From assembly GCF_900167365.1 (NCBI RefSeq), contig NZ_FUXL01000002.1, forward strand, positions 1 to 64,000: DNA of 64,000 bases, in the 5' to 3' direction. A program made the position numbers and the translations under genes. Source of the DNA: Consotaella salsifontis (lineage in GTDB: Bacteria; Pseudomonadota; Alphaproteobacteria; Rhizobiales; Rhizobiaceae). Every line of letters starts with the position of its first letter. Position 1 is the stretch's first letter. Below the pieces are notes generated by a model, which ran no database searches, was not told the DNA's origin, and saw only the letters and a program-made list of their open reading frames with translations. Below are positions 1-6,976 of the stretch, one piece after another.

Positions 1-186
1 CTGCCCAAATACTCCCCCGACCTCAATCCCATCGAGCAGCTCTTCGCCAAGCTGAAGCACCTGCTGCGCAAAGCCGGCCAGCGCACCAGAGACGCCGTCT
101 GCTCCGCCATCGGCCAGATCCTCTCCACCATCTCCGCCGACGAATGCAGCAACTACCTCGTCAACTCAGGATATGGACGATCCTAA
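1..186 (+). CDS. IS630-family transposase, C-terminal fragment
   Basis: The reading frame is open from base 1 and ends with TAA at 184-186, giving 61 residues of the end of a DDE transposase. It carries the IS630/Tc1-mariner signature around the third catalytic acid, YSPDLNPIE, followed by a basic helix (LKHLLRKAGQR). The 5' part lies outside the window, so it cannot be judged whether the element is intact. I could not fix the element's right end or terminal repeat in the 105 bases before the next gene. The family assignment is firm; activity is unknown. Confidence 0.85.
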   Translation: MPKYSPDLNPIEQLFAKLKHLLRKAGQRTRDAVCSAIGQILSTISADECSNYLVNSGYGRS

Positions 187-291
187 TCTCATCCCGCTCT
201 AGGATCATCCGATCCGCCAATACTCGCGGCCTTGGGACCGCCCTATGGGGCGATCCTGGCCAGCCGGATCAGGCCAACAGGCGTGAGACGC

Positions 292-687
292 TCAGCGCTG
301 ACGGGCCTTGCGGGCGGCGTAGCGCGCGTCGCGCCGTGCCTTGCGCTCGGCCTCGTCGGCAACCAGGCGGGAGATCATGTCGTCCTGAAGCTTCTTCTTG
401 GCCTCTTCCTCGGCCAACCGCTCGGCTTCGGCCTCGGCCGCGCGGGCAGCTTCCTCAGCGGCGAGGAGCGCCTTCAGCTCCTCTTCCTCCTGGCGCTGGC
501 GCTCGCGCTCGGCGCGACGGGCCGCCTCGCGCTCCTCGCGAGCCTGCACGATCTTGGCACGCTCGGCTTGGCGCTTCACCAGTTCGGGGTCGTTGGCCTT
601 GGCGCGCGCCCTTTCCAACAGGGCCTTCTTTGCGTCATCCGCCGTCTTGCGACGGTCGGCGAAATTGCTGTTATTGAAGATGCTCAA
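292..687 (-). CDS. DUF6481-type highly charged protein
   Basis: The product is 131 residues and is almost entirely charged, with long runs of Glu, Arg, Lys and Ala from about residue 40 that predict one continuous helix or coiled coil. The start MSIFNNSNFADRR is typical of a small alphaproteobacterial family of unknown function that I associate with DUF6481. It has no signal peptide or membrane segment. It stands alone between the transposase remnant and trkH. The function is unknown; the composition suggests a nucleic-acid or ribosome contact, but that is speculation. Confidence 0.75.
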   Translation of the reverse strand: MSIFNNSNFADRRKTADDAKKALLERARAKANDPELVKRQAERAKIVQAREEREAARRAERERQRQEEEELKALLAAEEAARAAEAEAERLAEEEAKKKLQDDMISRLVADEAERKARRDARYAARKARQR

Positions 688-859
688 AGCTTTTCGTCAC
701 CAGTCGATGTGTGAAAGAGCAAGCGGTAAGGCACCTCTCACGAGAAAGGGCCAGCGGCCAAGTTCAGCCTAACCGGATGCTGCCAGTCGGATACGGCGTA
801 GCTTCCCATTCGTCAAGTCACAAGGTCGAAGATATGCCCTGCGATTTGGGCAATGCTCG

Positions 860-2317
860 TTAGCCGCGCCAAAACTCCGGCAACAGCACGACATAGACCG
901 TGACCAATTCGAGCCGGCCCAGAAGCATGCCCGACATGATGATCCACTTCGCGGTCGTCGAGACGCCAGCGAAGGTCGTGGCGGGTCCGACCTCAGGCCC
1001 CAGACCGGGCCCCGCGCCGGCCATGGCCTGCGCGATGGAGGACATGGCGGAGAGAAGATCCAGCCCCGTCGCCATCACGAGCAGCGTCAGCACCACATAG
1101 GTGATGATGTAGAGAAAGAGGAAGGTCCTGACCGCCGACAGCGTTTCGTTTTCGACCGCCTGATGCTGGTAATGAACCACCTGCACACGGTTGGGCGAGA
1201 GCGTCTGGCGCAGATGACGAAGCGCGCCGGCAAAGAGCAGCTGCCAGCGGAAGACCTTGACGCCGCCCGAGGTCGACCCGGCGCATCCGCCGACGAAATA
1301 AAGCATGAGAAAGAAGCCCGTGGCGAAGCTGCCCCAGGTGGAGAAATCCGTCGAGGCGAAGCCTGTGTCCGTCAGGATCGACGTGACGTTGAACGTCGAC
1401 ACGCGCAGCGCGTGGTAGGGCTCCATGCCCTGAAAGACGTTCCACACCACCATGGCACCGACCGCCACCGCCCATATCTTCAGAAAGGCCGATATCTGCT
1501 GGTCCTCGAGAAGCACTCGATGGCCCGACACGAAAAAGTTCGCGTAGAAGCTGAGCGGCAGCGCGCCGGCGATCATCGATGCGGTGAGGATGCACTCGAT
1601 CGGAACGGAATCGAAGAAGCCGACAGAAGCGTCCTTCGTGGAAAAGCCCCCCGTGGCGATGGCCGCCATCGCGTGGTTGACCGCGTCGAAGGGAGACATG
1701 CCGGCGGCGATCAAGCTGAAGGCGGAAAGCGCAGTCAATCCGACATAGGCGCTGCCGACCGCGCGCGCCATCTCGGCGACGCGAGGAAACGGCTTTCCCG
1801 AAACGTCAGATGATTCGGAGCGGAAGAGCTGCATGCCGCCGACGTTGAGCATCGGCAGGACGGCGAGAGCCATGCCGACGATGCCGATGCCGCCGATCCA
1901 ATTCAGCAGGGAGCGCCAGAGAAGCAGCCCCGGCGGCATGGTGTCGAGCCCGGTCAAAATGGTGGAGCCGGCCGTTGCCAAGCCCGACACCGTTTCGAAC
2001 ATCGCGTCGGTGAAGGACAGGTTCAGCGAAGAAATCAGCAGCGGCAGCGATCCGAAAAAGGAAATCGAGAGCCACGCGGAAACCGTCAACAGATAGCCGG
2101 TGCGCCGGTCGACGATGCGCTCTCGTTCGGTCTTGCGGAAGCCCGCCACCAGAAAACCGCCGGTGCCGCCGACCAACACGATACAGGCGAGGAAATTGCC
2201 GGCATCCTGGTTGTTCGAGCCGTAATCGACCAGCATCGGCAGCACCATCACGGCCGACAGCGCGATCAGGAACAAGCCGTTGATATAGACGATGAAGCCG
2301 AGCCGCCTGGAGATCAT
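860..2317 (-). CDS. trkH: TrkH-family potassium uptake protein
   Basis: This 485-residue polytopic membrane protein is the ion-conducting subunit of a Trk/Ktr-type potassium uptake system. The four pore-loop signatures of the family are visible: ATAGST near residue 115, ATGGFST at 221-227, LTDTGFAS near 315-322 and AGAGPGLG near 433-440. The length matches TrkH. No TrkA gene is adjacent. The gene lies 134 bp downstream of the stressosome-like operon on the same strand, so read-through or shared control is possible but not shown. A KtrB-like assignment is the main alternative. Confidence 0.92.
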   Translation of the reverse strand: MISRRLGFIVYINGLFLIALSAVMVLPMLVDYGSNNQDAGNFLACIVLVGGTGGFLVAGFRKTERERIVDRRTGYLLTVSAWLSISFFGSLPLLISSLNLSFTDAMFETVSGLATAGSTILTGLDTMPPGLLLWRSLLNWIGGIGIVGMALAVLPMLNVGGMQLFRSESSDVSGKPFPRVAEMARAVGSAYVGLTALSAFSLIAAGMSPFDAVNHAMAAIATGGFSTKDASVGFFDSVPIECILTASMIAGALPLSFYANFFVSGHRVLLEDQQISAFLKIWAVAVGAMVVWNVFQGMEPYHALRVSTFNVTSILTDTGFASTDFSTWGSFATGFFLMLYFVGGCAGSTSGGVKVFRWQLLFAGALRHLRQTLSPNRVQVVHYQHQAVENETLSAVRTFLFLYIITYVVLTLLVMATGLDLLSAMSSIAQAMAGAGPGLGPEVGPATTFAGVSTTAKWIIMSGMLLGRLELVTVYVVLLPEFWRG

Positions 2318-2451
2318 GAATTGCCAAACCTGTTACCGGCTTGTGCGGATGGCGGACCGGTAAAGCCCTCGAGCACCCTTGCACCAAGAACGGCGGCATA
2401 GCGAAAGATGGAGGAAATGCGAAGAGGCTGGAAAGCTGACGTGTCCCCGAT

Positions 2452-3579
2452 TTATTCGTTGGGCACCACCAGCGTGACCGAAAGGCCGCCCTTTCCATCC
2501 ACCTTCAAGTCGGCATTCAGCTTGCGAGCGCCGCCCTGGACGATGCGCCAGCCGAGCGATCGCGAATCACGCAAGGTCGCCTCCGCATCCGCCAGCCCGG
2601 GACCGTTGTCGGAGACCTTGAGAATGAAGCGCGCGTCCTGGGCGTAGACCTCTATGAGGATGTGCCCGGTGCCGTGGCGGCCGGTGAACGCATGCTTGGC
2701 GGCGTTGGTCACGAGCTCGTTGACGATAAGGCCGACCTCGGTTGCCGTGTCAAAATCTACCGAAACCGACTCCAGCTCGCAGTCGATGACGATGCCGCCC
2801 GCCCCGAACGCTTCTCCCAGCTGATGGGCGAGTTCGGCGATGTGAAGCTTGAGGTCGATGCTCGATACATCGTCGGCGCGATGCAGAAAATTGTGGGCGT
2901 TGGCGAAGGCGCGAATACGGCTGGTGAGCGTTTCGAAGGCGGTCCGCGCCTCTTCCGACTGCATCTGGCGCCCCTGCATGATCGCCAGGGACTGGATGAC
3001 GGCGAGATTGTTCTTGGTGCGGTGATGAAGCTCGCGCAGCAGGAACTCCTGTTGGGCGAGAGAGTCGCGCAAGGCTCGGTTCTGTTCGGCGAGCTCGTCC
3101 AGCGGATTGCTCTTGGCCGCTTCGATCATCGCGTCCGCAGCCGCGTGGCTCAAGGCCGCGGGCTCTGGACCGCCCTCCAGATTCATTTTTAGCGTCGCGA
3201 CGGTTCCTCCCGAGCCGCTGACGATGTCGAACCCATCCACCAGCTTGCGCGAGCCGGCGAGGCCGAGGCCGAGGCCCGTTGAGGAGCGGATATGGCTGCG
3301 TCCGCCCCCCGAAATCACCTGTTCCGGTATGCCGCCGCCATTGTCTGAAATCTTGGCGATCAGCTGTGTCGTTCCTCCCGTTCGATCGAAGGAAAACTCG
3401 GCGATGCCGCCGTCGGCGTACTGGAGAGCGTTGCGTGCGATTTCGGAAACGGCGGTGGCGAAGCGGATCTGATCGCGGGTGCTGCAGCCGCTCGCCTTGG
3501 CGGCGACGCGCGCCGTGCGGCGGGTATGAGCCACGTCGGTGTCCCGCTCGATCCTGATGGAAGTGACGACGAGTCTCAT
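2452..3579 (-). CDS. Hybrid RsbT-like ATPase plus HisKA_2-type histidine kinase
   Basis: The 375-residue protein has two ATP-binding domains. Residues 1-135 are an RsbT/RsbW-type GHKL domain (N-box SEIARNA 45-51, DNGGG 79-83, TGLGLGLAG 101-109) very like the separate RsbT-like protein encoded at 4562-4966. After a short helical linker comes a HisKA_2/HWE-type dimerisation and phosphoacceptor helix (LRELHHRTKNN, His185/186). A second GHKL domain follows (NELVTNAAKH 287-296, DNGPGL 324-329). There is no membrane segment or PAS domain, so the stressosome proteins are the likely input. ATG overlaps the stop of the upstream gene by 4 bp. The response regulator it would phosphorylate is not encoded nearby. 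Confidence 0.88.
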   Translation of the reverse strand: MRLVVTSIRIERDTDVAHTRRTARVAAKASGCSTRDQIRFATAVSEIARNALQYADGGIAEFSFDRTGGTTQLIAKISDNGGGIPEQVISGGGRSHIRSSTGLGLGLAGSRKLVDGFDIVSGSGGTVATLKMNLEGGPEPAALSHAAADAMIEAAKSNPLDELAEQNRALRDSLAQQEFLLRELHHRTKNNLAVIQSLAIMQGRQMQSEEARTAFETLTSRIRAFANAHNFLHRADDVSSIDLKLHIAELAHQLGEAFGAGGIVIDCELESVSVDFDTATEVGLIVNELVTNAAKHAFTGRHGTGHILIEVYAQDARFILKVSDNGPGLADAEATLRDSRSLGWRIVQGGARKLNADLKVDGKGGLSVTLVVPNE

Positions 3580-4565
3580 TCGCTGGCCCTAAGGACGACG
3601 ACGCCGCAATCGTCGGTTCCGCGGCGGCGGCGATGGTAGAGCGTCGCGGCTATGGCGAGAGGCGAGCGCACATAGAGAGCGAGCGGGTCTCCTCCCCGAT
3701 CCGCGCTCTTCAAGCCATCGGTGCTGAGAACCAGAAGCGCGCCGGCCGGCCAATCATGCTCGGTCGGCGCCAAGCGCTTGGGAGAAGTGCCCATGATGCC
3801 CGGAGCGGAAGGAATGCCGCGGCGATCGTTGCCCGCGAGAATCTCGCCCTTGACGTTGCCAAGGCCAATGGCGCGCAACCGCCCTGGCCCGTGAGGCACC
3901 TCGAGGATCAATGCGGCGGCGCCGCGCCCGCCGGCGAGCGCCTGGGACACCAATGCCGCGGTCTCCTCCAGGCCGGCGCCCTTCGCGCCGCAAAAAGCCT
4001 CGACACCGAGATGCGCATCATCGGCTGCGACGGCTCCGTGCCCGAGCACGTCCATCAGCATCACGATCATGGCCTGTTCCTCGCGCCGAAAGGCCCAGGC
4101 GTCGCCACCGACCTTGAAGCCTGGTTTGGCGATGGTGAGACCCGCGATTTCCGCGTCGTGGAAGCGAGGCAGCGGCTCCTCGGATATGGTGGCAACCACC
4201 GTCGTGCCGGTCGTGTCCGAATAGATATCGAGAAAATCGGAAAGACGCTTGATGGCGCCGAGACCGCCGCCGATGCCCTCGCCCTTGGTGGTGAAGCCGT
4301 CGCGCAGCGCAGCCTCGACGGAAACGAGCCCCGGCCCCTTGTCGAGCGCCACGACGTGAATGGAAAGCGGTTCGTGCGACAGGTGGGGAACGAGAATGAT
4401 CTCGCCCTGCCTGGCATGGCGCACGAGATTGGTGCCGGCTTCCGTGACCACGATCGCCAAGCGGTCGCAATTGGCATCCGACAGGCCCAGCCTGCGGCCC
4501 TCCTGGACCGCCCGGCGCCGCGCGGCACCGACCTGGCTCGGCTCGACAATGGGCAGGAGGATCAT
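3576..4565 (-). CDS. RsbT-like ATPase fused to SpoIIE/PP2C phosphatase (RsbX-like)
   Basis: The 329-residue protein has an N-terminal GHKL ATPase domain (about 1-130; TEAGTN 41-46, DKGPG 75-79) joined to a PP2C/SpoIIE serine phosphatase domain (about 140-329). Metal-binding acids are visible in GGDAW (153-157), MDVLGHG (171-177), STDG (301-304) and GTDD (316-319). In Bacillus, RsbX removes phosphate from RsbS and RsbR and so resets the stressosome; that is the inferred role here, perhaps with kinase activity in the same chain. It overlaps both neighbours by 4 bp. The TTKGEGIGGGLGA stretch is the ATP lid of the kinase half. Confidence 0.88.
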   Translation of the reverse strand: MILLPIVEPSQVGAARRRAVQEGRRLGLSDANCDRLAIVVTEAGTNLVRHARQGEIILVPHLSHEPLSIHVVALDKGPGLVSVEAALRDGFTTKGEGIGGGLGAIKRLSDFLDIYSDTTGTTVVATISEEPLPRFHDAEIAGLTIAKPGFKVGGDAWAFRREEQAMIVMLMDVLGHGAVAADDAHLGVEAFCGAKGAGLEETAALVSQALAGGRGAAALILEVPHGPGRLRAIGLGNVKGEILAGNDRRGIPSAPGIMGTSPKRLAPTEHDWPAGALLVLSTDGLKSADRGGDPLALYVRSPLAIAATLYHRRRRGTDDCGVVVLRASE

Positions 4566-4966
4566 CGAGCGTAGCTTTCCAACGTCACGGTTGTCCCGGT
4601 TTTGGACGAAGATACGATATTAAAGCGATCGACGAGACGGCGCGCACCGCTCAAGCCAAGTCCCAGGCCGGACCCGGTGGTGTAGCCATCCTTCAACGCG
4701 AGATCCATGTCGGCGATCCCAGGACCGCCGTCCTTGCATTCCGCGACGACCCGGATGGTTGGCGCCACGCCCTCGATGCGAAAGGAAATAGCGCCCCCGC
4801 CGCCGTAGATGATCGCGTTGCGCGCAATCTCGGAAACAGCTGTCACAAACTTGGTCCGTTTGACCGCGGAAGCGCCGATCTTCGCCATCGCTTTCATCGC
4901 CGTCTCACGGGCGAAGACGATGTCGGAGGAGCGGGCCAGCGTCACGTTCCAAACTTCCGAAGCCAA
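4562..4966 (-). CDS. rsbT: RsbT-like anti-sigma-type serine/threonine kinase
   Basis: At 134 residues this is a stand-alone GHKL ATPase of the RsbW/RsbT group. It shows the N-box SEIARNAI (about 46-53), DGGPGI (about 79-84) and the glycine-rich lid TGSGLGLGLSGARR. In firmicute stressosomes RsbT phosphorylates RsbS and RsbR and then leaves the complex to switch on its target. The gene starts 6 bp after the RsbS-like stop and overlaps the next gene by 4 bp, the usual rsbR-rsbS-rsbT order. The partner in this organism is unknown: no RsbU, RsbV, RsbW or sigma-B gene lies nearby. Confidence 0.88.
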   Translation of the reverse strand: MASEVWNVTLARSSDIVFARETAMKAMAKIGASAVKRTKFVTAVSEIARNAIIYGGGGAISFRIEGVAPTIRVVAECKDGGPGIADMDLALKDGYTTGSGLGLGLSGARRLVDRFNIVSSSKTGTTVTLESYAR

Positions 4967-4972
4967 GGCGGG

Positions 4973-5353
4973 TCAACGCCCCGCCTTGATCAGTGCCATG
5001 GCGCGATCGGCGTTGAGCGCCGTCTCGACCCCCTGCAGCGTCATTCCGAGCTCGACCAGCGTCATGGCCACCGCCGGGCGCATGCCCACGACGATGGTCC
5101 GCGCGTTGAGCATCTTCGACATTTCCGCCATGGCGCCCAACATACGGCCGGCGAACGTATCGACGATTTCGAGGGAGGAAATATCGATGATGACGCCCGT
5201 CGCCCCGGTGCGGGCGATCTCATCGACCAGATGATCCTGAAGAACCATCACCGACCGGTCGTCGAGATCGTCGCGAATGGCGACGATCACGCATCCCGTG
5301 ATGGTGACGATGGGCGAGCCGCCGGACGTGCTGTGGGACTCCACCGTGTTCAA
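4973..5353 (-). CDS. rsbS: RsbS-like STAS-domain stressosome protein
   Basis: The 126-residue single STAS domain has the RsbS phosphorylation region DISSLEIVDTFAGR, with Ser59 placed as in Bacillus RsbS. RsbS makes the core of the stressosome with RsbR and holds RsbT until it is phosphorylated. The gene overlaps the RsbR-like gene by 4 bp and is followed 6 bp later by the RsbT-like gene, so stoichiometric co-translation is likely. The family and position in the operon are clear; the physiological signal is not. Confidence 0.9.
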   Translation of the reverse strand: MNTVESHSTSGGSPIVTITGCVIVAIRDDLDDRSVMVLQDHLVDEIARTGATGVIIDISSLEIVDTFAGRMLGAMAEMSKMLNARTIVVGMRPAVAMTLVELGMTLQGVETALNADRAMALIKAGR

Positions 5354-6219
5354 TCCTTCATCGCGACAACGCGCAGCCCGATTCTCTCATAAGCATAGGC
5401 AAGTCCGCTCTGAAGATCGGCGCGCGTCGTCACGTTGGGCAGATCGACGCCGAGATGGACAATGGTCTGGGCAATCTTCGGGCTGATGCCGCAGATCACG
5501 CAGTCGGCGCCCATCAGGCGCACCGCCGCCGCTGTCTTCAAAAGATGCTGGGCGACCATGGTGTCGACCGTCGCGACGCCCGTGATGTCGATGATCGCGA
5601 CCTGGGCCTCTCGCTGCACGATCGCCTCGAGAAGATTTTCCATCACCGTCTGGGCGCGGAAGGAATCGAGCGTTCCCAGCAAGGGGACCGTCACGATGCG
5701 ATCCCACACCTTGACCACCGGCGCGGAAACCTCGGTCATCTCCGACTGCTGGCGCTCGATGATCGCCTCGCGCTTCTGCACGAAAGTGTCGATGGCGTAG
5801 AGGGCGAGCTGATTGATCAGCCGGGTTGCGTTCCAAACCTCGTCGATGAGGTGATTGGAGTTGTCGGGAACCGTATTCTTCAGCCGCTCGAAAATGCCCT
5901 GCTTGATCGAGGCGATGAACCAGAACATCTCGGTGGGAGAAACGCCGCGCTGCGTGCGACTGTCGGTGATCTGCTCCAGAGCCTCCCGCACCGGGTCCCA
6001 CGCAGGATTGGAGAAATTGAAATCGTCGCCGATGCCCGCCGTCTTGAGGGCGCGCGAGAGAGCCGCCAGCAATTCGCGGCTCTGGGCCTCGGTCTCGCGC
6101 GGCGAAACGAGGTCCGTCCGCTTCACGCCCTCAATCGCCTGATTGCGAAGCCAGGCGGAAAGAATTTGCTCGAAGTCTTCCTGGATGATGGTTGCGAAGC
6201 TGATCGTCTGGTCGTTCAT
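5350..6219 (-). CDS. rsbR: RsbR-like stressosome sensor (RsbRD-type N domain plus STAS)
   Basis: This 289-residue protein opens the operon. Residues 1-155 form an all-helical RsbRD-type input domain, and residues 165-285 form a STAS domain. The conserved phosphothreonine region IIDITGVATVDT lies at 209-220 (candidates Thr213, Thr217 and Thr220), and the helix LLGTLDSFRAQ at 180-190 covers the second site region of RsbR proteins. It should co-assemble with the RsbS-like protein and present the sensory turrets of a stressosome. No haem-binding or light-sensing motif is evident, so the stimulus cannot be read from the sequence. Confidence 0.9.
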   Translation of the reverse strand: MNDQTISFATIIQEDFEQILSAWLRNQAIEGVKRTDLVSPRETEAQSRELLAALSRALKTAGIGDDFNFSNPAWDPVREALEQITDSRTQRGVSPTEMFWFIASIKQGIFERLKNTVPDNSNHLIDEVWNATRLINQLALYAIDTFVQKREAIIERQQSEMTEVSAPVVKVWDRIVTVPLLGTLDSFRAQTVMENLLEAIVQREAQVAIIDITGVATVDTMVAQHLLKTAAAVRLMGADCVICGISPKIAQTIVHLGVDLPNVTTRADLQSGLAYAYERIGLRVVAMKD

Positions 6220-6406
6220 TGTCTCACCGGCAAAACTGTCCCCGGGGGCTATCTATGCCGGCCGGCGCCATTCCGCCACCATCAAAGTCACCAACTTTTG
6301 ACGTTCCCGGCGAACAGCGCGGGCGCATGACAGGGTTGTTCAGCAACGGTTCACCTTCCCAGGCGTTAAGATGCAGGCCATATCGGCGTTTGCCATGGAG
6401 GCGAGC

Positions 6407-6877
6407 ATGTTCAAGAAAATTCTCGGAGCAAAGGCCATCGCGCTGGCGGTGGCTTTTTCCACAGTCGCAGCGGTGGTGCCCAGCACGGTGCCGGTGGTCG
6501 GCGTCAGCCAGGCCAGCGCCGACTGGCGCGGTCATCCCGGCTGGGGTGGCGGGCCGCGCTATTACGACGGTGGACGGCGTTGGCATAGAGGCGATTATTA
6601 TCGGCCGCGCTACTATGGTCGCCGTCACCACAGCGATGTGGGTGCAGGCGTCGTTGGCGCCATCGTCGGTCTGGGTGTCGGCGCCGCCATTGCCAGCCAG
6701 GCGCAGCCGCGCGTGAGATATTACGAGCCGGCACCGGTCTACGCCGCGCCGGCCTATGGGCGCCCCGCGCCATGGACGTCGGAGTGGTACCGCTACTGCT
6801 CGGCGCGCTACCGCTCGTTCGATCCCGGTTCGGGCACGTTCCAGCCCTACAACGGGCCGCGCCAGCTCTGCCGCTGA
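6407..6877 (+). CDS. BA14K-family exported protein
   Basis: The product is 156 residues: a signal peptide (MFKKILGAKAIALAVAF...), then a Tyr/Arg/Gly/His-rich region, a short hydrophobic glycine-zipper segment (VGAIVGLGVGAAIAS), and a C-terminal BA14K-like module ending WYRYCSARYRSFDPGSGTF. The family was named from a Brucella antigen and is common in Hyphomicrobiales; proposed lectin-like or envelope roles are not proven here. I chose the ATG at 6407 rather than 6371 because a GGAGG ribosome site sits 5 bp upstream and it gives a clean signal peptide. A strong terminator follows. Confidence 0.88.
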   Translation: MFKKILGAKAIALAVAFSTVAAVVPSTVPVVGVSQASADWRGHPGWGGGPRYYDGGRRWHRGDYYRPRYYGRRHHSDVGAGVVGAIVGLGVGAAIASQAQPRVRYYEPAPVYAAPAYGRPAPWTSEWYRYCSARYRSFDPGSGTFQPYNGPRQLCR

Positions 6878-6917
6878 CGGTATCTTGCCGGGAACTGGCG
6901 ATCATTACAGTCAAATC

Positions 6918-6951
6918 AAAACCCCATGCGACCCGGTCGCATGGGGTTTTT
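6918..6951. terminator. Bidirectional intrinsic terminator
   Basis: A perfect 14-bp stem (6918-6931 with 6937-6950) and a CCCGG loop are flanked by A and T runs on the two sides. It lies between the convergent BA14K gene and the aminopeptidase P gene, so it can end transcription from both directions. Confidence 0.9.
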
Positions 6952-6976
6952 CGTGTCTCGTGTTGAGGCCTAACGG

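Noticed and set aside
6260-6310. Possible EcfG (general stress sigma) promoter for the stressosome-like operon
   Set aside because: A GGAAC is present on the minus strand at 6307-6303, but no GTT lies 16-17 bp further, so the -10 element is missing.
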